From: Capsulimonadaceae bacterium
GTDB taxonomy: Bacteria > Armatimonadota > Armatimonadia > Armatimonadales > Capsulimonadaceae
Length of the DNA stretch: 64,000 nucleotides
Direction: 5' to 3'
NCBI GenBank assembly: GCA_031292625.1
Contig: JARLGU010000048.1
Coordinates: forward strand, 1 to 64,000
Shown piece after piece: positions 1-9,883 of this stretch. Every line of letters begins with the position of its first letter. Position 1 is the first letter of the stretch. The notes under the pieces were generated by a model. It had not been told where the DNA came from, did no database searches, and saw only the letters and a program-made list of their open reading frames with translations. The position numbers and the translations under genes are program-made.

Positions 1-2019
1 CTCTTTGCCGCAGTCTGTACCGTCGCCTGGGTTGCCGCGCTTTATTGGCGCCGGACGAGTCGCTTCACGCCCGCTGGCGCGCGCCTTGTCCTTGCGCCGC
101 TGTCGCTCTCCATTTGCGTGGCGACGAGCATCTGGTACACGTTGCAATCGAGGGTCCCGATCGTTGTCGCGCTCTTCGGCCTGCTTGGAGCGTGGGTTGC
201 CTTTCGCGTCGCACGGCGCTCGCCGGGCGGAATTAGACAGCTTGACGGATGGTCCACCGCCGCCCTCACGATCGCCGCATGGAGCGCTTCGACGGCCATC
301 ACCGCAACAACCTGGCGCCAAATGTGGTGGGTTTCTCCGGGCGCAATGCGTCCATTCGTGCCTGGTCTCGCGCTGATCGCCATCCTGTGCGCGCTTTTCG
401 TGGTGCTGTACACCATGCCCGCTGACAAGCGAAGGAACGGCGGATTTTGGCGGACGTGCGGCACAATATTGATGGCGCTGGCAGCGTTCTTCGCCGCCTT
501 CTGTACCAATTCGTTTGGAAGGCCCACGCTGCTCCACCACTGGGCAGTCTACGTCGAGCCGGCAATCATGATCCGGCAAGGACACTGGCTGCTATGGGAC
601 GTCGCTGCGCAATACGGCTACCTAACGACATGTTTAATCGCTTCGATGCCGTTCCGATCGGCCTGGTATGGGTTCTACATCCTTAATGCGGCCCTGATGG
701 CTATCGCGGCGCTCTTGTTCTATTACGTAGCCAACGCGGCAAGCCGCCACGCCTGGCACTCGCTGGTTGCCATCGTCATCGCGTTTTCCGCGTTTTTCAT
801 TGTTCCTGGCATGCTCAGCGGAAGCTTTCCAGTCAACTGCTACCCCTCGACGTCGGCGTTCCGCTTTCTGTGGTGCTACGCGGCGATTGCGCTGCTCGTG
901 TGGGAATACCTCGGCCGCAACGATGCGCGCGCGACGGATATCGCCCTGATTGCGGGAACGCTGATCTGGCTAATTTCAGTCTTCTGGTCATCCGAATCAG
1001 GAGTCTATCAAACCGTGATATGGGGACCCGCCTATCTCCTATTGATCCGGCGGCGCGAGGAGCGGAGCGGCAAGCGGATCGGCGCCGCGGGCTGGGTAAA
1101 AGCCTGCCTCATCCCGCCTGCGCTGGTCGCGGCAGGGCTTATCTTGATGGACTGCGTCTACAGACTTCGGTTAGGACACGCCCCTGACTGGAGCCTCGCT
1201 ACTGCCTACGCTTATTCCTTCAAGCACGGTTTTGGCTGGAATCCGCCCGACGCAACGGGACCGCTCTGGTTGCTTCTGGCGGGTTTCGTTTCGCCGTCAA
1301 TGCTTGCCATCTGGTGCGTTATGCGCCGCGGTCCCGCGCACCGGGCGGCCGCCCTGCTGACGGCATGCGCGGGAATGGTCCTCGCGACATCGACCTACTA
1401 TGTTGGACGCAGCGTCGACAACAACGTGAATAACCTGGAACCCATTGTGGTGATGGCTCTCTGCGCGTGCTGGATGATCCTCTCGAAGGAGCGGGTGGAC
1501 GGCAGTCTCAAGGGAATCCTGGTTGCCTCGATGCTCCCCGCAATCGCCATGCCGATCTATCTGATGACTGCACAAAGCATATTGCCCGGCGAGATCGCGC
1601 ACCGCTTTTCGCTACCCAGTGCACCGAATGACTTGCAGCTCGGAGATATGCACGCGACGCAGGCAAAGGCGCTCGCTCAAGCAGGCTATCGCACGGGAGA
1701 CGCTATTCTAGCAATGGGCTTCGAGCCGATCCCGGTTATGAGACCCGCCCTCGATTCCGGCGTTGCGGACGCCCCTCGGCTTCTGCCGCTAGGTCCTCTC
1801 GAATGCGGCATTCCTCTTGGATCGGACACCATGCTCATGCTGTCAAGCCGGTTTGTTCAACACGCCCCGCGCTCTGGATGGATCATTGTTCCAGTCGTTG
1901 ACTGGGGAGAACAGGGAGAATACCGGCAAGCCGTCATCAACTACATTCTAAACAACTATGTCCGCGACAAAGTCGTAACCTGCAACGGCGAGATTGTTGT
2001 ACACTGTATACACAGGTAA
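1..2019 (+). CDS. Multi-spanning membrane protein, GT-C glycosyltransferase-like (5' end outside window)
   Basis: The frame is open and hydrophobic from the first base, so the gene starts upstream of the window; the GTG at 118 is internal rather than the true start. At least 672 codons are visible, ending in TAA. The product has about ten or more membrane segments followed by a soluble C-terminal stretch of about 120 residues. A luminal-type segment (VEPAIMIRQGHWLLWDVAAQYGY) resembles the loops of GT-C sugar transferases and O-antigen-type membrane proteins, which use lipid-linked sugars at the outer face of the inner membrane. No catalytic motif could be fixed, so the family is an inference. 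The radical SAM gene follows about 280 bp downstream on the same strand, and glycosyltransferases lie beyond it, which supports a role in surface glycans. Confidence 0.7.
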   Translation, partial: LFAAVCTVAWVAALYWRRTSRFTPAGARLVLAPLSLSICVATSIWYTLQSRVPIVVALFGLLGAWVAFRVARRSPGGIRQLDGWSTAALTIAAWSASTAITATTWRQMWWVSPGAMRPFVPGLALIAILCALFVVLYTMPADKRRNGGFWRTCGTILMALAAFFAAFCTNSFGRPTLLHHWAVYVEPAIMIRQGHWLLWDVAAQYGYLTTCLIASMPFRSAWYGFYILNAALMAIAALLFYYVANAASRHAWHSLVAIVIAFSAFFIVPGMLSGSFPVNCYPSTSAFRFLWCYAAIALLVWEYLGRNDARATDIALIAGTLIWLISVFWSSESGVYQTVIWGPAYLLLIRRREERSGKRIGAAGWVKACLIPPALVAAGLILMDCVYRLRLGHAPDWSLATAYAYSFKHGFGWNPPDATGPLWLLLAGFVSPSMLAIWCVMRRGPAHRAAALLTACAGMVLATSTYYVGRSVDNNVNNLEPIVVMALCACWMILSKERVDGSLKGILVASMLPAIAMPIYLMTAQSILPGEIAHRFSLPSAPNDLQLGDMHATQAKALAQAGYRTGDAILAMGFEPIPVMRPALDSGVADAPRLLPLGPLECGIPLGSDTMLMLSSRFVQHAPRSGWIIVPVVDWGEQGEYRQAVINYILNNYVRDKVVTCNGEIVVHCIHR

Positions 2020-2296
2020 CGAAAACATGCGCAAACGCCGTCGTGACGAGCCAGTCGTTGCGCTTTCGTGCTGAACAGCCAGTGCCATGCGGAGAGACGA
2101 TCCATTTAACGAATAGAATTTATTGCAGCCGGACGCGAACACACAAGGCCCCTCACCCCGCCTAAAGCAATTGTTTGCATCCGCCCAATTTGCGTAGTCT
2201 CAGTCGAAAGACGCGCAATACGATACGTTCTCGAAGACACTTTCAATGTTGGCTACCGTCTCTCTGCGACACAGGAGAAACCGCCGTGAAAACCTA

Positions 2297-3910
2297 ATGA
2301 ATGAAACATCTTATAGTCCAAGTCGCCAGCCTAAAGTCGCGTTTGTCTCCGTTGAATCCGGCATCGCCGCATTAGGATTCAGGCGAGTCGCAGCTGTTGC
2401 GCGGACAGTCGCGCCGCAGACGGATATTTTCTTTATCGCCGTCGATAACCTCTACTCGCTTCTGGGACAGATTGTTCCAACGAAACAAACCGGTTTCGAT
2501 ACGAACGACGCTGAAATCGCGGGCAAGCACCTGGCGGAGTACGACCTGATATGCTTCTCCGCGATGACAGCCTCTGCAAAGTACGTCGAGGCAATTATCT
2601 CATCGATCCGGATGCACAACCCCTCTGCATTTATTCTGTACGGCGGCGTTCACGCCATCCTCTACTCGGAAGACGCCATGGCCGTTTCTGATGCAATTTG
2701 CTACAACGAAGGGGAAAGACCTTTCGAGCTGTTCTATAAAGCGTTTGCCGCGTCCGAGGACTACACGGCAACGCCTGGTATGTGGTTCAAAACGCCGGGA
2801 GGCACGATCAAAAACCCGTCGCTAACGCTCAACAGCAACGAAGAGCTAACGGCCTTTCCCGTTCCATACGCCGGTCTCGATTGCGCAATATACGATCTGC
2901 GCGCAAAGAAGTTTCGACCATACACCAAGTTCGACTACGCCAGCTACAACGGATTGACATTCCGCACTGTTTGGTCCATTGGCTGCCCGTTCTCATGCAC
3001 ATTCTGCGCAAACGACGCATTCATCAACCTCGACAAGCATTACGCTCGTCTCCGATATCCGACCCCAGAGCATCTCGTCCAGGAGATTGAAGCAGCGATC
3101 TCATTGTATCCGCATATCTCGAACGTGGCATTTTACGACGATAACTTTATCGCTCTGCCAAAGCACATAATTCAAGAATTTAGCAACCTATACAAAACCC
3201 GCATCAATCTGCCGTTTGTCGTATTCGGAATTCACCCAAATACGATTTCTCAAGAAAAACTTGATATGCTTGCCGATGCCGGGGTGAACAGGGTTCGTAT
3301 GGGGATTCAGAGCGGCAGCGCGCGGATGCTCAAGTTCTATAACCGGGGGACCTTGGTGGATCGGATACAATCATCGGCTTCGATCCTCGCCATCGCCGCG
3401 CGCAAGCACAAGATGATCCCGCCGTCCTACGACATCATCACCGACAACCCGGTCGAAGAGCGCGACGACATCGTCGAAACGCTGCAATTACTTTACGACC
3501 TGGAACGCCCTTACACGATCACGCTGTTCGGTCTGAGGGTATTTCCAAACACCAAACTGTGGCAATATTTCGCGACTCATCCGGCGTTCGGAGACCCAAG
3601 AAATATCAACACCTCCTATTTGGACACGCGGCCGACAATGGGCAATGTTTTGCTTTACCTTCTCGGAGCCTGCAAGCCCCCGAAACGCCTGTTTGATTGG
3701 ATGCTGCGGCGGGTTAAAGGCTACAACGAAGAGCAGTCAATCTATCCGGCGCTTCATATGATCGTCAAGGTCGCTTACTTATCCAAGCGAGCACTGGATC
3801 ACATTAAGGCTCTCGACTTCACCGTGATCGTCGGCGCATGGACCTACTACGTCTGGAAGCTCGGGATCATCAAGCGCTCGCGAGTCAGATCGAGCGCCAA
3901 GACCGCCTAA
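2297..3910 (+). CDS. B12-binding-domain radical SAM protein
   Basis: About 537 aa. The N-terminal 130 residues look like a cobalamin-binding Rossmann fold, with the typical GGVHAILYSEDAM and YNEGERPFE segments. A radical SAM core follows, with the iron-sulfur motif CPFSCTFC (Cys 230, 234 and 237). Family members catalyse methylations or rearrangements using S-adenosylmethionine, often in lipid, antibiotic or surface-polymer synthesis; the substrate here is unknown. The C-terminal 120 residues are less conserved. An in-frame ATG at 2246 would add 17 residues. I prefer 2297 because the domain starts soon after it, but the GGAGAAA at 2274-2280 is rather distant, so the start is uncertain. Its neighbours are a membrane glycosyltransferase-like gene and a GT2 gene. 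Confidence 0.85.
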   Translation: MNETSYSPSRQPKVAFVSVESGIAALGFRRVAAVARTVAPQTDIFFIAVDNLYSLLGQIVPTKQTGFDTNDAEIAGKHLAEYDLICFSAMTASAKYVEAIISSIRMHNPSAFILYGGVHAILYSEDAMAVSDAICYNEGERPFELFYKAFAASEDYTATPGMWFKTPGGTIKNPSLTLNSNEELTAFPVPYAGLDCAIYDLRAKKFRPYTKFDYASYNGLTFRTVWSIGCPFSCTFCANDAFINLDKHYARLRYPTPEHLVQEIEAAISLYPHISNVAFYDDNFIALPKHIIQEFSNLYKTRINLPFVVFGIHPNTISQEKLDMLADAGVNRVRMGIQSGSARMLKFYNRGTLVDRIQSSASILAIAARKHKMIPPSYDIITDNPVEERDDIVETLQLLYDLERPYTITLFGLRVFPNTKLWQYFATHPAFGDPRNINTSYLDTRPTMGNVLLYLLGACKPPKRLFDWMLRRVKGYNEEQSIYPALHMIVKVAYLSKRALDHIKALDFTVIVGAWTYYVWKLGIIKRSRVRSSAKTA

Positions 3911-4041
3911 GCGGCCAAAGACCGCGGCGGCTTCAGCGCCGTTCAAGTCGCCTCTTCGCCGCACACAACGTCGAGCAGATGATGCGCCGCTAAAGATTGA
4001 TTCGCGGCTCGCCATAATCCATACTGGATAGGGTGAGCCTT

Positions 4042-5136
4042 ATGTTGCTTTCAATCTGTATTCCAACACATCATGGACGAGATTGGTCTCTAAAGGTCGC
4101 ACTCGACTCGATCATTGACCAGATCGAAAACGACCATCTGGCCGATTGCGTGGAAGTTTGCATCAGCAATAACGCCAGCCATGACGAGACCGGCGCAATC
4201 GCCGCCGCCGCGCAAGTGCGCGCTCCCAAGAACATTATCTACGACCGCCGCTCAATGGACGTCGGATCGTACAACTTCGTCAGCGTCGTCCGCATGGCCC
4301 ACGGAAAATTCTGCTGGTATCTCGGCTCCGACGATGCTCTCGAACCCGGCGCGCTCCGCGCAGTCCTCGACGCGATTAACCGCCATCCAAACTGTGCGGG
4401 TATCTCAACCTATTACCAGAATTACGACTCCACGCTCACGCATCCCGTCGCAAACCACCCGGACAGCTTGTACCCGAGCAATCGAACGATGGAACGCACG
4501 TTTACGACGTTTGAAGAAGGGCTGGCGGAGCTTGGACCCAGTTTCACGTTTATGTCGACGTTGATTTTCCGGAAGCAAATATGGGACGACGTCCTCGCGG
4601 TTGAGCCGTCTGATTACATTCATCAAACCCGCCATCACCTGCACAGCTACTTGCTCCTCCAGGTGCTTCGCCGCCATCCCGAATGGGTCTGGCTGCCAGT
4701 GAGCACCGTGCGCGCACGGAGCGACAACGCGAGCGTCACCCCGCTGGTCGGGCACAGATCGTACACCCACGCACTCATGGTTCTATCGGATATGTCGCCG
4801 ATGTGGAGCCGGTTTAGCGGAGACGATCGGGAAACTTACCGCCGGACGATGCGTAAGGCGTACCGCGTGCACTGGAGCCCGGCGGTTGTCCGGCACACGA
4901 AAATGCTCGCGCGTCATGAGGGGTGCGACGATTGGAAGATGCTTACCGGCTATACACGCTACCTCGCGAGCTTGCCGGATTTTTGGTGGGGATCGTTTCT
5001 AGCGCTGCTAATCCCGCATTGGTTCTGGAAAGCGACGCTTGGCTCAAAGCTCGTTCAGCAGGTCAAACAGGCCGTTCGCCAGAAGCCTGCGGCGTCCCCG
5101 GCGCTCATTCCGCAGTCGAACAGCCCAGCGCGCTAA
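4042..5136 (+). CDS. Family 2 glycosyltransferase
   Basis: About 364 aa, cytosolic GT-A fold. The N-terminus SICIPTHHGRDWSLKVALDS, the nucleotide-binding SNNASHDETG and the metal-binding GSDDALEPGAL segments are typical of GT2 enzymes, which transfer a sugar from a nucleotide donor. The C-terminus has a hydrophobic stretch (FWWGSFLALLIPHWFW) that may dock on the membrane. ATG 4042 is preferred because AGGG (4030-4033) lies eight bases before it; GTG 4033 would add three residues. It follows the radical SAM gene by about 130 bp and converges on the GT39-like gene, with a short hairpin between them. The acceptor is unknown; a role in cell-surface glycan assembly is inferred from the neighbours. 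Confidence 0.85.
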   Translation: MLLSICIPTHHGRDWSLKVALDSIIDQIENDHLADCVEVCISNNASHDETGAIAAAAQVRAPKNIIYDRRSMDVGSYNFVSVVRMAHGKFCWYLGSDDALEPGALRAVLDAINRHPNCAGISTYYQNYDSTLTHPVANHPDSLYPSNRTMERTFTTFEEGLAELGPSFTFMSTLIFRKQIWDDVLAVEPSDYIHQTRHHLHSYLLLQVLRRHPEWVWLPVSTVRARSDNASVTPLVGHRSYTHALMVLSDMSPMWSRFSGDDRETYRRTMRKAYRVHWSPAVVRHTKMLARHEGCDDWKMLTGYTRYLASLPDFWWGSFLALLIPHWFWKATLGSKLVQQVKQAVRQKPAASPALIPQSNSPAR

Positions 5137-5141
5137 TCGGC

Positions 5142-5159
5142 CGTCCGTCAGAGCGGACG
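5142..5159. terminator. Hairpin between convergent glycosyltransferase genes
   Basis: CGTCCG and CGGACG form a 6-bp stem around a 6-base loop in the 24-bp gap between two convergent stop codons. The position suits a bidirectional terminator, but no T-run is visible. Confidence 0.4.
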
Positions 5160-5160
5160 C

Positions 5161-6849
5161 TCACTTCCCAGCCTCTCGATGCGCCGCATCCGAGCGCCAT
5201 CCATCAAACACCTGCACCTCGGGGTCCTCGTAGCCGTTCACCGGCAAGTTGGATTGAAACCGGCCATACTTGACGTTCGCGGCATGGGAATAGAGAAACA
5301 GACCGAGCTGGCACTTCCACGAGAATATGTAAACCTGGCTATCCCAACCGAATGGGCCGCCGGGGGCGGGCGGATAGACGGTCGCATGCCCTCTCGGGTA
5401 ACCGTCCCGCACGCCGTCGATCACGTAAACCTTGCCGCCATGCTTGAGCACCGTTGCGCAGGATTGAAAAAGCGACTGCATCGGATCTCGCTCCATCATC
5501 GCTTGCTTTACCGGCACATACGACTCAGCCATATGCGATGACATTGGCGGTACGGTGGTCCAGGGAGCGTCCCCCCTGTAGTACCTATTAAACGTCACGC
5601 CATGCTCCCACGTGCTCAAAACGATCAGGTCGCCAGGGCCAGTCGCTTGCGCCAGCGAAGCGGCGCCAAGATCCAGGTTCGTTTGCCGAACCATGACGCT
5701 CGTCTGTACGGAGAGCGTAAACGCCCAGAGGTAACCGATTGCAAACACTGGCGCAACGTATCGCAACATCCCCCGGTCGAACAGCGGCATCAACAGGCTG
5801 TCGATGGACAGCGCCCCCACGGTCATCAGTCCCAGATAGTACCATGGCTGCGTGGGGTACCTCAGTGCAAACAAGAAGCCGAAGTAGAGAACCACCGCAA
5901 TAATTGGAGCCAGTAAGGCAAATGCCGTAAAATCTCGATCGATTGCAGAACGCTCGCCCCGGTTCGCCAAGAGTCGATAGAGTCCCGCGACAATTGCCGC
6001 GAGGAAGAGGATTGACCAGATATACAGCACATAGGGAGACGGCACGGCAATCGCGGAAGCAAACTTATGTATTAACCAGGCCATGCCAACCGGATGCTGC
6101 ACCAGCGCGCTCCAAGCGTGCTGGCGCTGGAATACCGGGATGTAGGGAACATACGTAAACGCGGCAATTGCCGCAGGCGCGAAGATCATAATAACGCGGC
6201 GCACGGTCATCTTCTGGCGCAACGCCACGACAGCCGCACTAACCGCAAGCGCCGCAACAAACGCCGCACATGTGTACAACGTTTGCACCGCCGCCACGCA
6301 CGCCAGCGTGGCCCAAGCACATTTTTTCGCGTCCGGCGAACGGATCAACCGCCAGTACGTCCAGAACATCGCGAGAAGCGCCAGCATTCCCCAGCCGTAC
6401 GCCCTGCTTGATCCGCCCCAGTGAATTACGCAAGGGCTCAGACCAAGCAACACTGTAGAGAAGACCGGCCAGCGAACTGGCGTGTCGCGAGCAATCAGCA
6501 CGAGTGCAATCAAGGACAAAACCGAAGAGGCAAAGCCAAAAAGTCTGTACGAAAAGTCCGCATCGCCTCCCACCACGTGAACGTATCGAAGACAAAACAA
6601 CCATAAAATCGGAAAGGAGTCGAGGTCGAGCCCGGCCCAAAGATCTCTCAGCGACGAACCTCCGACAATCGCCGCGCTATTGGCCTCGTCCCGCCATAAC
6701 CCCCCAGCGCTGCACGCAAATACCCACCGCAGCCAGAGGGCGACGGCGGCCACGAGGAGCCACGTCAAACATCTAGGGTCCGTCAGTGCGTCGATCAGCT
6801 TGCCGCGCGAAGACTGATCGCCAGGGAGATGTTCGTCTGGAAGAGCCAT
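5161..6849 (-). CDS. GT39/ArnT-like membrane glycosyltransferase
   Basis: About 562 aa with roughly ten to twelve membrane segments and a soluble C-terminal domain of about 150 residues. The first external loop carries the acidic pair typical of dolichyl-phosphate-mannose-protein mannosyltransferase and ArnT-like enzymes (LWRDEANSAAIVGG). These enzymes move a sugar from a polyprenyl phosphate to a protein or lipid acceptor outside the inner membrane. The ATG at 6849 is preferred; a TTG at 6879 would add ten residues, and no strong ribosome site is seen for either. The gene lies downstream of leuA on the same strand but behind a hairpin at 6924-6962, so it is probably a separate unit. Function is inferred from fold and neighbours. 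Confidence 0.75.
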   Translation of the reverse strand: MALPDEHLPGDQSSRGKLIDALTDPRCLTWLLVAAVALWLRWVFACSAGGLWRDEANSAAIVGGSSLRDLWAGLDLDSFPILWLFCLRYVHVVGGDADFSYRLFGFASSVLSLIALVLIARDTPVRWPVFSTVLLGLSPCVIHWGGSSRAYGWGMLALLAMFWTYWRLIRSPDAKKCAWATLACVAAVQTLYTCAAFVAALAVSAAVVALRQKMTVRRVIMIFAPAAIAAFTYVPYIPVFQRQHAWSALVQHPVGMAWLIHKFASAIAVPSPYVLYIWSILFLAAIVAGLYRLLANRGERSAIDRDFTAFALLAPIIAVVLYFGFLFALRYPTQPWYYLGLMTVGALSIDSLLMPLFDRGMLRYVAPVFAIGYLWAFTLSVQTSVMVRQTNLDLGAASLAQATGPGDLIVLSTWEHGVTFNRYYRGDAPWTTVPPMSSHMAESYVPVKQAMMERDPMQSLFQSCATVLKHGGKVYVIDGVRDGYPRGHATVYPPAPGGPFGWDSQVYIFSWKCQLGLFLYSHAANVKYGRFQSNLPVNGYEDPEVQVFDGWRSDAAHREAGK

Positions 6850-6923
6850 AATGTCACGCCTGCCTGCAATGACGATCAATTAAACCGCCCGGGCAGGTGG
6901 AAACCGCGACGGAAGACAGAAAT

Positions 6924-6962
6924 ACGCCCGCCAGGCAACCGACAAGGACTGTCCCGGCGGGC
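6924..6962 (-). terminator. Hairpin after leuA
   Basis: CGCCCGCC and GGCGGGCG form perfect 8-bp arms separated by 23 bases, about 10 bp past the leuA stop. On the minus strand it is followed by TATTTCTG, a weak T-run. It probably ends the ilv-leu transcript before the GT39-like gene. Confidence 0.5.
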
Positions 6963-6971
6963 GCTGAGAAA

Positions 6972-8522
6972 TTAGACGTGATCGAGCATGGGCACGGGGC
7001 GGCCGGACGTGCGGTCGAGTTGCTTGTTGAGCGCCTGCACGTAGGCCTTCGCGCTGGCCACAACGATGTCCGTGTGCGCGGAACGGCCCGTGTAAATATT
7101 GCTGTCCGAGCGCAAGCGAATCGTCACATCCGCCATCGCATCGATTCCCTCGGTGACGCTCTGTACGGTAAACTCGATCAGGTCGTTCGGTACGCGAACG
7201 ATCCGGTTGATCGCGCGGTAGACGGCGTCGACGGGACCGTTTCCCGTATCGGCGTCGCGCATCACCTTGCCGTCGTGACGCAGTTCCACCGTCGCGGTCG
7301 GGATCGCATTGTCGCCGCAAGCGACCTGGACGCGCTCCAGCTCATAGGTTTGCGGCACCGTGGTAATCGAATCGCTGACGATCGCCTTGAGGTCCTCGTC
7401 GTAGACCACCTTCTTGCTATCGGCAACCTTCAGGAAGCGCTCGTAAATCTTTTCGAACTCATCCGCAGGGCCGAACGTAATGCCGAGTTCTTCGAGCCGG
7501 TGTCTGACGCCATGGCGGCCCGATCGCGCGGACAGAATGATTTTGCTCTCCATGATGCCGATCGACTTGGGATCGATGATCTCATAAGTCGTCCGCTCCT
7601 TGAGCACGCCATCCTGATGAATCCCCGACGAATGCGCGAACGCATTCGCTCCGACGATCGCCTTGTTGGGCTGCACGAGGATGCCCGTCATCTGGGAGAC
7701 CATCCGGCTCGTGTTGTAAATCTCTTCCGTGTGCAAACCGACATCGAGACCGAACGAATCGCGCCGCGTGACCAGCGCCATCGTGACCTCTTCGAGCGAC
7801 GTGTTCCCCGCCCGCTCGCCGATTCCGTTGACGGTGCACTCGATCTGGCGAGCGCCGTTCCGAACCGCCGCGAGGGCGTTCGCGGTGGCCATTCCAAGGT
7901 CGTTGTGGCAATGGCAGGAGAGCGTCACGTTTTCCGATCCGGGCACATGCTCGAGGATGCCGCGGAACAGCGCGCCGTACTCCTCCGGAGTCAAGTAGCC
8001 GGTGGTGTCCGGGATGTTCAGCACGGTTGCGCCCGCTTTAATCACGGCCTCAAGGACTCGGTAAAGATACTCGGGCTCCGCGCGCCCGCTGTCCTCGGTA
8101 AAATATTCGATATCTTCGCAGCCCAGCTTGCGCGCATGGCGGACGGCGTTGACGCCAACTTCCAGCGCCTGATCCTCGGTCATCTTCAGCTTGTGCTGCA
8201 GATGGCTTTTCGAGACGCCAAGGCCCGTGTGGATGCGCGGCCGCTTCGCTCCGCGAAGAGCATCCCATGCCACGTCGATGTCCTTCTCCCTCGCGCGGGT
8301 CAGACCGCAGACGGTGACATCGCCGACCAGCGCCGAAATGCGGCGGACCGCCTCGAAATCGCCGGGCGAGGAGATCGGAAAGCCAGCCTCAATGACGTCG
8401 ACGCCGAGCTTTTCGAGCTGCCGCGCAATCTCAAGCTTCTCCTCGACATTCAGCGACGCGCCGGGCGATTGCTCCCCGTCACGCAATGTCGTATCGAATA
8501 TATGTACGCGTGTTTTGCTCAT
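6972..8522 (-). CDS. leuA: 2-isopropylmalate synthase
   Basis: 516 aa, the usual length. It condenses acetyl-CoA with 2-oxoisovalerate, the first committed step to leucine, in the cytosol. The N-terminal HMGL-like barrel starts with FDTTLRDGEQSPGA (Asp10, Asp15, Glu17), and the metal-binding HxHND is present (SCHCHNDLGMATAN). The C-terminal 150 residues are the regulatory LeuA dimer domain, which binds leucine in the family. ATG 8522 is the start: AAGGAG precedes it at good spacing and the protein begins at the conserved motif; longer in-frame extensions lack conserved sequence. It is the last biosynthetic gene of the ilv-leu operon, 116 bp after ilvC, and should be under the T-box at 13703-13988. 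Confidence 0.97.
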   Translation of the reverse strand: MSKTRVHIFDTTLRDGEQSPGASLNVEEKLEIARQLEKLGVDVIEAGFPISSPGDFEAVRRISALVGDVTVCGLTRAREKDIDVAWDALRGAKRPRIHTGLGVSKSHLQHKLKMTEDQALEVGVNAVRHARKLGCEDIEYFTEDSGRAEPEYLYRVLEAVIKAGATVLNIPDTTGYLTPEEYGALFRGILEHVPGSENVTLSCHCHNDLGMATANALAAVRNGARQIECTVNGIGERAGNTSLEEVTMALVTRRDSFGLDVGLHTEEIYNTSRMVSQMTGILVQPNKAIVGANAFAHSSGIHQDGVLKERTTYEIIDPKSIGIMESKIILSARSGRHGVRHRLEELGITFGPADEFEKIYERFLKVADSKKVVYDEDLKAIVSDSITTVPQTYELERVQVACGDNAIPTATVELRHDGKVMRDADTGNGPVDAVYRAINRIVRVPNDLIEFTVQSVTEGIDAMADVTIRLRSDSNIYTGRSAHTDIVVASAKAYVQALNKQLDRTSGRPVPMLDHV

Positions 8523-8638
8523 TATTGTGCTCCTTGCCGGCGGGTCGCCGATGACCAGCCAATTCCTAACCTTCCCGCCTCGCAAGCCCCTCCCTCCCTC
8601 GAAGGAAAGGAGAGGCTCCTGAGGTTTCGATCGGTCTC

Positions 8639-9664
8639 TTACTTGTCTTCGACGGCTTCGATAACGTCCGTCTTCTTGATCCAGGACATTAGACCGCGAA
8701 GTTTGCGGCCGACGCCTTCTATCTGCGATGCATTGTCGATACTGGCCAGCGCATTGAAATGAGGCCGGTTCGCCTTGTTTTCGAGGATCCATTCCTTGGC
8801 GAAGGCGCCTGTCTGGATCTCGGAAAGAACCTTCTTCATTTCCTTGCGGGTCTCTTCGGTGACGATGCGCGGTCCGCGCGTCATATCGCCATACTGCGCG
8901 GTATCGGAGATCGAGTAGCGCATGCCTGCGATGCCGGCCTCGTACATGAGGTCGACGATGAGCTTGAGCTCATGAAAACATTCAAAGTAGGCGATTTCCG
9001 GCTGGTAGCCTGCTTCGACCAGCGTCTGAAAACCAGCTTTGACGAGCGATGTGACGCCGCCGCAAAGAACCGCCTGCTCGCCGAAGAGGTCGGTTTCGGT
9101 CTCTTCCTTGAACGTCGTTTCCAGGACCCCGGCGCGCGATCCGCCGATTCCCTTGGCCCATGCAAGCGCCAGGTTCTTCGCGTTGCCAGTGGCGTCCTGC
9201 TGGACGGCGATCAACGCGGGAACGCCGCGGCCGTCCTGGAACTGGCGGCGAACCAGATGGCCGGGCCCCTTCGGAGCGACCATGAAAACGTCGACATCCT
9301 TCGGCGGCACGATCTGGCCAAAGTGGATGGCGAAGCCATGTCCGAAGACGAGCGCGTTGCCGGCGACGATATTCGGCGCAATGCTCTCGCGGTAAACGTC
9401 GCCCTGGATCTCATCGTTGATCAGAATCATGACGATGTCGCCTTCGCGAGCCGCGTCGGCAACAGGCAGAACCTTCAGTCCCGCCTCTTCCGCCTTCTTC
9501 CAGGATTTGGATCCTGGCCGCAGGCCGACGCGCACATCCAGACCGCTGTCCTTGAGGTTGAGCGAATGCGCATGCCCCTGCGAGCCGTAACCGATGACGG
9601 CGATCTTCTTGTTCGCGAGGAACTTCAAATCGGCGTCCTTATCATAGTAAACCTTCACTGCCAT
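8639..9664 (-). CDS. ilvC: Ketol-acid reductoisomerase (class I)
   Basis: 341 aa, the length of the short class I enzymes. It isomerises and reduces acetolactate (or acetohydroxybutyrate) with NADPH and Mg2+, the second step of valine and isoleucine synthesis. The N-terminal Rossmann motif is GYGSQGHA, and the loop [14 protein letters not shown] fits the NADPH-preferring form. The helical C-terminal domain carries the metal-binding [11 protein letters not shown] and [16 protein letters not shown] segments. The start is supported by GGGAG 13 bases upstream. It lies between a small membrane-protein gene (220 bp upstream) and leuA. Confidence 0.97.
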   Translation of the reverse strand: MAVKVYYDKDADLKFLANKKIAVIGYGSQGHAHSLNLKDSGLDVRVGLRPGSKSWKKAEEAGLKVLPVADAAREGDIVMILINDEIQGDVYRESIAPNIVAGNALVFGHGFAIHFGQIVPPKDVDVFMVAPKGPGHLVRRQFQDGRGVPALIAVQQDATGNAKNLALAWAKGIGGSRAGVLETTFKEETETDLFGEQAVLCGGVTSLVKAGFQTLVEAGYQPEIAYFECFHELKLIVDLMYEAGIAGMRYSISDTAQYGDMTRGPRIVTEETRKEMKKVLSEIQTGAFAKEWILENKANRPHFNALASIDNASQIEGVGRKLRGLMSWIKKTDVIEAVEDK

Positions 9665-9883
9665 GAGCTTATTTATCTCCCGTTTCTCTTAGTTCGTTCA
9701 TATCAATGAGACGATATTCCGAAAAGCATAATGTCTGTAACAAAACCCCTCCACCCCAGAAGCGGTTAGGTGGGTTCCGTACAAGTGTTGTCACACGATC
9801 TTAGCCAAACTGAGACCCGCATTCCAACTTCCTGGGCCGCATCCTCCCAAAACGGGAGGAGAAAACAAACACTAAACCAGATC

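Noticed and set aside
6897-8762. Long open frame on the plus strand, about 620 codons
   Set aside because: It lies fully antisense to leuA, which has complete family motifs; the antisense frame is a by-product of GC-rich codon use.
8759-9709. Open frame antisense to ilvC
   Set aside because: Shadow of ilvC; no start signal or domain features.
9725-9780. Possible attenuator hairpin between the small membrane-protein gene and ilvC
   Set aside because: ACCCACC and GGTGG can pair and GGGGTTTTG follows on the minus strand, but the arms are short and offset; too weak to list.
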